Assembly: GCA_033557685.1 (NCBI GenBank) | Contig: JAWQRN010000273.1 | Coordinates: 1-32,415 of the forward strand | DNA: 32,415 nt | DNA from: Sperchopsis tessellata | Taxonomy: Eukaryota; Arthropoda; Insecta; Coleoptera; Hydrophilidae | Reading direction: 5' to 3' | Program-made: the position numbers and the translations under genes | Shown here: positions 25,380 through 32,415 of the stretch, piece after piece | Layout: every line of letters begins with the position of its first letter | Position numbering within the stretch: position 1 is the first letter of the stretch | Notes under the pieces: model-generated | What the model saw: the letters and a program-made list of their open reading frames with translations, nothing else | What the model was told of the DNA's origin: nothing | Database searches by the model: none

Positions 25380-26600
25380 TAGTACGAAGGGAAGTGACTT
25401 CGTTAACAAATTTTTTTTATATTTAGTTAAATCGATAACAAGGAGTATTTAGTATTTAGTAATATTTAAAAAGGAGTTTAATTATACAATCCATTTATTC
25501 TTCCAATATTTCGTCATCAATTTATGACATCAACAGGGTTTCTTTTTGTTGTTTTTACATCTCACAAGCAAGCCACTATTGTAAGGAATTAATTTAATTA
25601 ATTATTGATTCCAACCATGATTAGCATACTTGATGTAGAATACAACAGACGAACTCATCGACAATTAAGCCATATTAATTTGTTGCTGGTGTAGGAGAGC
25701 TTCACTAGTTCCCTCTACTGACATTGGTCCATTAATATCGTATGAGAAGGCACATTGGCTACGTCCCTGTTTTCCAATATTTCGGATAAGAGTACACTTT
25801 GGGTTCTCTCATACATAGTGTTCGAATAAGTATAATATCATAAAATATAAACAGGCTCATTGGTTAAATCTGTATATAGCTGTATTGCGCCGATGTCTTT
25901 CTTATCTTAAAATTCACCCATTTTTCTTTTTGTATAACATTTCAAACTCCGATAATACCCCTACTACCAAACAGTTGACGCGTGGCTCAGACCTAATGAC
26001 CCATTCTACCCTCTTATACAAAGGAGTCAAACCAGTCCCGATAAGACTTCATCCTTCTTAAATACGTAGCATGCCTTGACAAGTGTACTGCCGTATTCTT
26101 GTATTTAAATTGACTCGTAGTTGAGGCTCGTTCACAACTCACAAATTATCATATCAATTTTTATTAAATATGTAGTTAATATTAACTGTATTAATTCAAT
26201 AATTGGTTCTGCAAGATTCTCTTCAAAGTCGATTATTATAATTAATACCTTAAGATTTAAAATTATAGCAGAGAATATAAAAGACTGTCCGATCATTGAG
26301 ATAATTATCTTAATAGGTCGATAGAATAGTCCACTAGAAGGAAATCGTGATAAAGGAGAGAAATAACAATAAAACGATGAAAGAGCAAAGGGCAACATCA
26401 CACTCGTTGAATTTTTGATAAATTTAAAATCCAATGCAATCAGTAAAACTCCCCAAACTCAGATAATTACAATTTGTGTCAACGAAATTCAACAAGTTAA
26501 TGTGAGTAGTATCAAAACAGTAAATATTTATTCCATTGTTTTTGGCAAGTATAGTGTTTACCTAAGTATGCGAAGGAAAAAGTTAGGATGACTTTTTGGA
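25380..26600. other. No gene recognised
   Basis: The 25480-26110 stretch has a more balanced composition than its surroundings but no coding similarity that I recognise. The overlapping open frames at 26121-26434 on both strands are AT-rich Ile/Asn repeats and look fortuitous. Confidence 0.45.
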
Positions 26601-26830
26601 TTAGCCAATTATGAGAAAGGTATGGAGCGATTTTAGGAAAAAAAAATATAGGAAATCTAGTATTAAAACCACTGAGACGACATGGACTGGATTTCAACAA
26701 CTGTAGGGGGATTGGAACTGATGGCTATGCGATGTTGATCTACGAACATGTGGTGGCAGTGAGCGATATACAAAATAAAGCTAAAATGCTTTTAAACGTC
26801 TATGTTTTAGTAACACAATGTAAAATCAAC
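26600..26830 (+). pseudogene. hAT-type (ZMYM1-like) transposase fragment
   Basis: Reads LRRHGLDFNNCRGIGTDGYAM (near 26670-26733) followed by VVAVSDIQNKAKM. After a shift, NAFKRLCFSNTM follows near 26785-26820. This corresponds to the block of hAT transposases of the ZMYM1/repressor type in which D-x-x-x-C-x-G-x-x-x-D-G is followed by a GAVxxIQxxA helix and the CPCxNHxLN motif; the Asp in GIGTDG is the catalytic position. Preceding text (YGAILGKKNIGN) also fits. The 90-codon open frame at 26732-27004 starts inside the fragment; its C-terminal two thirds match nothing I know. No terminal repeats found. Confidence 0.55.
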
Positions 26831-27009
26831 GAATGTATGACAAATCTGAAATTTCATAATCACAGTTTCTTTACATGTATGCATAAAAAATGTTTAATAA
26901 ATTACGATAAAGAATTTGATACTAAAGTAAATGAAATTTGTGCACATTTAATATTGAATATACATAATGAGAAATACGTTGAACATGTAATTAGAATTTT
27001 TTAGAATTA

Positions 27010-28125
27010 TTTTTTGTTAAAAAAAATAAATATTTAAATAAATCAATGGACTAATGATAATTAGCCGTTAAATAAACTAACCCATAATGCGTTTTCCCGA
27101 TTCGGCAATAATAAACACATTTTTTGTAAACAATTATATTGACAGTAGCGATTGTAAACAAGAAGACATCTAGTGTTTTTTTAACTATAAAGTTTGAGTT
27201 GGCAATATATGGTAGAATACTTTTGAAAAACTAAATCTTGCTTCAACAAAAAAGAGATGACTTCTTGAACGTTGATCAGCGAGCACACTGCCTTCACATA
27301 TTTTTTGATTTTCTCGGTAAGACCTTATATTTTAAAAATTTTAATTTTCTAATTTAGGCTCAGTTCCATGCGTGTTTGTTGTAGCTCCATTACGTACCAC
27401 TCAACAATAAGATTATAATTTCTTGGTGTGGCAGTTCACAGGCAGTATAAACCATCCCAAAAGTATATGTATAAATATCCATGCACTTGCATGTTTTCTG
27501 TTGATTCACTATTCTTCTTTTCGAAAAATTGATTCCTACGTTGATTTCTACTTCTATACAAACCATAGAGTTCCCTCTACCATATTTATTCTATGGATAC
27601 AAATTATATATACATGCTTTTGTTTCACAGTTGACATGTCACACAGTTAACCTAAAAAATCTTACCTATAAAAAGATATTTCCAGCCTTATAAGCAGCCT
27701 TTCAGGTATCCATTAGCCGTTCAGTTCCTCCTCTTTAATTTTACACTTCAGGTGCCCTTCATGCCTTTTGTCAAACCATAGGTTGTAATTTGTTCTTGGA
27801 ACTTTTCAGCTGTAAGGATAACAAACCCTCTTTTATTTAATATTTTAACATGTTTTTGGTATTTTTGTGTTTTTTTTTGCTTATGGGCAACTTTGGTCTA
27901 TGAGCTGTACTTTGATGTCTCTGATGCTATTAATAAGATCTTACATTATTATATATCCTGGGCCGCACTTACCAGATGAGCTGCTGGTTTCCATTCATGT
28001 TTGCGACCTACAATATTAACACCTTTTGTATGAAAACTAAACTATTGTTTGTTTCTTTAAAAAAATTGTAGATCCTATGTAAATGACAACAAATGTTAGT
28101 ACTGATGCTTTTGTGGGTGTAGTAT
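27010..28125. other. No gene recognised
   Basis: AT-rich to mixed sequence. On the minus strand a donor-like CATCTGGTAAGT occurs near 27970, but no coding exon can be attached to it. Confidence 0.45.
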
Positions 28126-28205
28126 GCAGTAGATAATTTTCGAGTTTTATCCCTCGTATGTGCTTATTCGTTCTGATAAGAACGAGCTTTTTGATAAGCT
28201 TTCGG
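28126..28205 (-). repeat. Penelope-like element terminal region
   Basis: Lies just beyond the coding end of the reversed Penelope-like element. Contains TCGTTCT-GATA-AGAACGA (28169-28186) and the block shared with 16781-16807. On the minus strand ACGAGGGATAAAACTCGAAA has the shape of a short stem followed by GAAA, reminiscent of a hammerhead core, but the CUGANGA box is not intact. Confidence 0.5.
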
Positions 28206-29290
28206 CCGATATCTTTTGGCCATCATTAGATCGGCTAGTCAGAGACATTGCGAGTCTGTTACTTTACACTGGATGGTGATTGGTGAGTTTGGTGTAAGAG
28301 TGCGTTGTGATTGATGCATTCGGTCTTTGGGGACGTGCCCTATTGGCGTTGTGCATTTTTACGGCTGAAACTCGGTTTACCAATGACTGGCTTTCACGTG
28401 GCAGGTAACCGCAAACCATCATCACGTTTGTTCAAACAATCCGGTCTCGTCTGTATTTCTACAGCTCCCCGTAAAGTTCAGTGTTTTAAGTATATTTCAC
28501 ACGAAATTGTTTTTGTGTCCTGCAAATTTATTCTGTGTCCGGTATTTATGGTGTGTTGAGCTAGGTCAGATTATACTTCTAATCTGTTTATGGCCAGTTC
28601 ATGTTCTTTTACACGGGTTGAGACACGACGATTTGTCTGTCCGATGTAGGCCCTTTCACAATCGAAGTAGGGCACTTCATACACTCCTTGAACTTCTAGA
28701 GGGATTGTGTCCTTCGAGGTTTTAAGAAGGTTTCCATTTTCGTATTTGTGCAGAATGTAGTTTTTATGTATTTGTGCAGAATGTAGTTTTTATGTTAAAT
28801 GGCCATAGGATGTACGAAGCTCTGTCAGTAGTTCCTTTATTGTAGGGTAAGACACCTGCTGCGAAAGGATTTTCTTCTTCTCTCTGAATACGGAGATCTT
28901 TATTAATGGCTCGCTGTATGGACGTTTCTGTATAGCCCTTGAGCAAAAATATTTTCTTCAGAGTTTACATTTCTTCGTTGTGATGTTCTGCGTCGGACAA
29001 GGTTTTAGCACGACAAAATAAAGTATTCAGTACCGATTGTAGTTGAGCTGGGTGGTGGTGCGATTTTGCATTTAGGTACCGGTCCGTGTTTGTTGATTTT
29101 CTGTACACCGTGTGGGCCAGTGTTCCGTCCTGTTACTTGGTTATGAGCACGTCAAGGAATGGCAGTCGGTTGTTTTCTTCGATCTCCATGGTGAATTTGA
29201 TATTTCTATGCTGCGAGTTCAGGTGTCCAAGAAAACGGTGAAGTTTTTCAATCTTGTATGATTGGTCGCTTAAGATGTCCGTCATCTTCT
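28205..29290 (-). pseudogene. Penelope-like retroelement: RT end plus GIY-YIG endonuclease, broken
   Basis: On the minus strand: RT segment KIEKLHRFLGHLNSQH, NIKFTMEIEENNRLPFLDVLI (near 29258-29139), where families read HPNIKFTMExE...LPFLDV. Then, after shifts, HGVQKINKHG, LLKGYTETSIQRAINKD (28949-28900) and AGVLPYNKGTTDRASYIL (28855-28805). The GIY-YIG endonuclease starts GVYEVPYFDCERAYIGQTNR (near 28690-28630) and continues with TRVKEHELA and GHRINLQDTK. Order and motifs are those of insect Penelope-like elements. The catalytic palm upstream is missing and the frame is broken several times. Plus-strand open frames at 28311-28725 are shadows. Confidence 0.88.
28742..28793. repeat. 26-bp perfect tandem duplication inside the Penelope-like element
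   Basis: The 26 bases at 28742-28767 (starting GTATTTGTGCAGAATG) are repeated exactly at 28768-28793. Because 26 is not a multiple of three, the duplication itself breaks the element's reading frame. Identity of the two units suggests a recent event. Confidence 0.95.
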
Positions 29291-29345
29291 TGTGGTAGTC
29301 TTTCGTATTCATCACAAATTGCACATGCACATACACTATTATCAA

Positions 29346-30440
29346 TAGGTATAAAACTTACTCTAAAAATTTAAGTTTCTCAACTTAACGATAAAATTTA
29401 CTTTTGAAACCTTAGTTTGGGCGTTAGCACTACATGTTCGAACCTAAAAACGAAACATTTCTGGTTTATTTTATTTTTCAATTCACTTTTTACACCTCAT
29501 ATAGCTAGAATGAGATATTCTTTAGAAATATTCTGAAGACAATTCAACATATCTTTTTTAATTAAATTTTTTGATATAAGTATAATAAGAAAAAACATTG
29601 ATAGGCATGATTCTCAAGTTGAAAATGAAGCAGTAGGTATACACGGACACACCGTCTACGTATAAACTATATAATTTCACTTCCTCCTGAGGACTATGAA
29701 ACGTAAGACAATTATAATATAGGTAGTTGACAGTTGTACTCTAATTACTTAAATTGCAGGATTTGAAAAATGTTATTCAGGGCAATAGAATAGTCAGTTT
29801 CAGATATTTCTTAGAACATTGCAACCGAATCACAAAATTTTGTTTCGCAGGTAGTTTACAGTTAATTGAAGAATGACAAAAATATTAAAGTCTAACAAGT
29901 GAATTAACATTTCGATGTAATACTTGCTAAAAAACCTTCTAACATTACACTGATGGTCCGCAAAAGAAATTGAAAATAAACTATGGTGCAGTATTGGAAA
30001 CATTAGCAATAGGTAGTAGCTGTGGTAGTAGTATGATGGATACCTCATACAAAATCTAAAACAAGCTGAAAAGCAAAAGAAGATCCAATATTATTAATTT
30101 TTATTTATTATAGTCATAGAAAGACTCCCTGTGGAAGGAAATGGAAGCAGCAGGAAAGGAGGATGCTGACTTGGCAAGACAAAAGGAAACAAACGTTCAT
30201 ATGGTCATTTCTTCAATGCACTTTTTAGTGTGCTGAGTGTGTGATTATAAATATTGTGATATATGTGCTCGTGCTTCTAACAACAAAGTACGGCAGGAGC
30301 GCATTGAAATGCATGGTATGCAGTATACTCAATTTATTGCTGATGGGATTCGAGTGTAGTTGCTAAAATTTAGAAGTCTATGCCCTATGAACGATATATT
30401 GAAAAAATAGATTACACTAATCACTCCATTAAGAACTATG
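29346..30440. other. No gene recognised
   Basis: AT-rich sequence. At about 30122-30220 the plus strand reads SLWKEMEAAGKEDADLARQKETNV in one frame. This looks like former coding sequence, perhaps a transposon, but I cannot assign it. Confidence 0.4.
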
Positions 30441-30445
30441 GTAAG

Positions 30446-30575
30446 GTATGAATGTAGTTTCCGGGTGGAAACCGTGTAGAGGCTCTTAAAAGTGCCGACG
30501 TTTCGTCCACTGTTGCAAGGGACATTTCCAAGGCGAGTGATGTTACTTCAATAAATAAATTCACTGCACTGTTAA
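30446..30575 (-). repeat. Penelope-type terminal motif, copy 2
   Basis: Matches the facing pair at 30848-31065 from GTTTCCGGGTGGAAACCGTG through AGTGCCGACGTTTCGTCCAC and on to GGCGAGTGATGTTACTTCAA and TAAATTCACT. Minus-strand reading gives GTCCC-TTGCAACAGT-GGAC-GAAACGTCGG, a stem-loop followed by GAAAC as in hammerhead ribozymes, preceded by CCTTGGAAAT instead of the canonical CUGANGA box. Confidence 0.7.
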
Positions 30576-30847
30576 CACAACTGAAAATAACAAAAAAAAA
30601 CTACAAAAAACTGCTATAGGTGTAATCTACCACAATGTTAGAGAAGTAGATTACTCCTGTAAATCGAGATTTGATTTAAATACATACATAACCCAACTTC
30701 TCCAGAAATTGTCCACTGCATTATCATATTATTATGTACTTACTGTGTACATTGCAGCAATCATTTTTATGAACACTAACATTAATAACTAAATGACGGT
30801 TGTGTCTTGAAAAACACAAGGAACTTATACTTCAAACAGTTATAAAA
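30576..30847. other. Spacer between Penelope-type repeats, nothing recognised
   Basis: AT-rich, begins with a poly-A run; no coding similarity. Confidence 0.5.
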
Positions 30848-31065
30848 ATATGAATGTTGTTTTCGGGTGGAAACCGTGTAGAGGCTCTGACAAGTGCCGA
30901 CGTTTCGTCCACTGTTGTAAGGAACATTTTCAAGTGAATTCATTTATTGAAGTAACATCACTCGCTTTGAAAATGTCCCTTGAAACAGTGGACGAAACGT
31001 CGGCACTTGTCAGAGCCTCTACACGGTTTCGACCCGGAAACAACATTCATACAGATACTAACCGT
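30848..31065. repeat. Facing pair of Penelope-type terminal motifs (inverted repeat)
   Basis: The arm 30848-30935 (from ATGAATGTTGTTTTCGGGTG) is the reverse complement of about 30965-31053, with few differences. The right arm extends to GATACTAACC near 31065, which matches the GGTTAGTAT start of copy 1 at 23905. The inner sequence AAGTGAATTCATTTATTGAAGTAACATCAC belongs to the right arm's copy, as copy 2 shows. The open frame at 30850-31125 runs across this non-coding structure and is not a gene. Confidence 0.8.
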
Positions 31066-32338
31066 GGAAGTCTAAAAAATAACGAAATAATGAGGAGATG
31101 GAAGGAGTATTTGGAAGAATTATAAAAATAAAAGCAGATTACCAAAGAAGATGAAGAAAACGAGTATTTTGAGTTTGAGAGCAGAACAGTAAACAAAGAA
31201 ACAGAAATTATAACAGGAGAGGAAATTAAATTAGTACTCAAAAGGCTAAGAAATGACAAAGCACCAGGACATGACAATATAAAATCTGGGTAGTTGAAAT
31301 ATATGGGTGAATAATAACTATTAGGGATGTTAAATAGAATATGGAAATTGGGAAAAATACCGAAAGACTGGAAAAAATCAGTGATATTTCCTATACACAA
31401 AAAGGGAAATAGCAGTAACTGTAACAATTTCAGAAGAGTATCTTTAATATGTTCAAATACTAAAATATACGAGGTAATAATAGAAGGCAAACTCAGACAA
31501 GTAGTGAAAGCAAAAATGGAAAGGGCTCAAAGCGGATTAAGAAAGGGCCAAAATAATGGCACATGACAGTAAACTATTCATAGCATTCATAGACCTCGAC
31601 AAGACATTCGACAGAGTGCCGCGGAAACAGATGTGGAAAACACTGGAAAAAAAGTGGGCAAGCAGAAGAGTTTATAACAACACAGGGATTAAGACAAGCT
31701 ATTTATAGTATTTATGGACAACATTATATAGAAGATAAAGGAGAAAACAAAAAAGTGGAGGTAGGATACCCTAATCAAATAAGAACAGCAGTACCAGAGT
31801 GTGCTTTTGCTGATGATCTTGCAGTACTGACAAAGAGCGAGAAAGAATTACAACACAATATAAATGCAAGGCATGGTTATAAATACAAAAAAGACAAAAT
31901 TCATGGTGATAGCAAGAGAAGAAGTAAAAACAGACATAAAGATTAATGAACAAGTAATTGAACAGTTGGAAGCATTTAAATAGTTGGGCTCAACTCTAAA
32001 AAATAAAAGTAGTTTAGAGGAGTTACCATGCTATAGACAAGATAATTCTCAGCAACAAACAGGTATCGAAAGAGGCCAAAATGACACTATACAAAACGAT
32101 ATACAGGCCAATATTAATATATGGGAGTGAGACATGGGTGCTGAATCAGATATTAAAAAGTAAAATACATGCTGCAGAAATGAGATACTTAAGAAAGGTG
32201 GAGGGAGTTACAAGGATGGACAGGATGAGAAAAGATCAGATAAGAACACAACTGCAAAAAGAAAGAATACTGAATACCATAGGGAAAAAGCAACTGGAAT
32301 GGTGCGGACACTTAATAAAAATGAACAAGAATAAATAG
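31057..32338 (+). pseudogene. LINE reverse transcriptase remnant
   Basis: Begins EIMRRWKEYLEELY (31084-31128), then EEIKLVLKRLRNDKAPGHDNIKS (31220-31290), MLNRIWKLGKIPKDWKKSV and FPIHKKGNSSNCNNF (31327-31432). The catalytic-aspartate block LFIAFIDLDKTFDRVPRKQMW is near 31573-31637, CAFADDLAVLTKSEKELQ (the FADD catalytic motif) near 31800-31852, and the C-terminal tail LYKTIYRPILIYGSETW...RYLRKVEGVTRMDRMRKDQI...QLEWCGHLIKM at 32081-32328. All major RT blocks are present in order, but stops (for example before MLNRIW) and shifts break it, and a segment before the FADD block is shortened. No endonuclease is seen; the remnant abuts the facing Penelope pair. Confidence 0.88.
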
Positions 32339-32415
32339 ATAGAAAAAAAAACGTAGCGAGCGCTCGTAATTTGGATCAAATATTTAACTCAAAGTAGAAT
32401 TCTTATAAGTGGTTA
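32339..32415. other. Right edge after LINE tail
   Basis: Short A-rich stretch after the tail of the RT; could be the 3' UTR of the element. Nothing else recognised. Confidence 0.4.

Noticed and set aside
26121..26434. Overlapping open frames on both strands
   Set aside because: AT-rich Ile/Asn/Lys composition with no similarity; no other evidence of coding.
28311..28725. Plus-strand frames of 82 and 72 codons
   Set aside because: They overlap, on the opposite strand, the clear Penelope-like GIY-YIG region.
30850..31125. 91-codon open frame
   Set aside because: It reads across the facing Penelope-type terminal motifs, which occur elsewhere in other frames and orientations as non-coding sequence.

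Overview
The window looks like nuclear DNA of an arthropod, most likely an insect. It is AT-rich, carries a spliced gene with GT-AG introns ranging from about 70 bp to more than 6 kb, and is crowded with decayed transposable elements of types usual in insects: Ty3/gypsy, jockey, RTE-like LINEs, Penelope-like elements, mariner and hAT. I cannot name the species.

The one host gene I can support is ALDH7A1 (antiquitin, alpha-aminoadipic semialdehyde dehydrogenase) on the minus strand. Six coding exons are visible: 21703-21596, 12885-12669, 12597-12380, 12305-12090, 7944-7765 and 6323-6141. Joined in phase they give 374 residues that follow the family without gaps in the numbering, including Asn167, Glu268 and the nucleophile Cys302. 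The last roughly 135 residues are not seen and should lie beyond the left edge, so the gene spans at least 15.6 kb here.

Most other recognisable sequence is transposon debris, much of it inside ALDH7A1 introns. Intron 6 (below 6141) holds a LINE reverse-transcriptase remnant (about 690-1745) and a reversed Ty3/gypsy pol remnant (about 2170-3780). Intron 5 (6324-7764) holds a Penelope-like GIY-YIG fragment. Intron 4 (7945-12089) holds an inverted repeat, a jockey RT, a pair of AT-rich direct repeats and an RTE-like RT. Intron 1 (12886-21595) holds an RTE-like EN/RT fragment, a cluster of short interspersed repeats, a Penelope-type terminal motif, a 130-bp foldback, a reversed LINE RT and a structurally complete but coding-dead mariner with both terminal repeats and TA duplications (19467-20714).

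Upstream of the gene (21815 to the right edge) lie a CpG-rich patch that could be its promoter or first non-coding exon, a second mariner-like transposase remnant, a hAT remnant, a reversed Penelope-like element (28150-29345), several copies of a Penelope-type terminal motif with a hammerhead-like core (two of them facing each other at 30848-31065) and a LINE RT (31057-32338).

No operon, CRISPR array, rRNA, convincing tRNA or intact mobile-element gene was found. I see no evidence of a wholly new system. The most unusual items are the facing Penelope terminal motifs, the repeat cluster at 15.1-16.6 kb, and several foldback or direct-repeat structures of unknown family.
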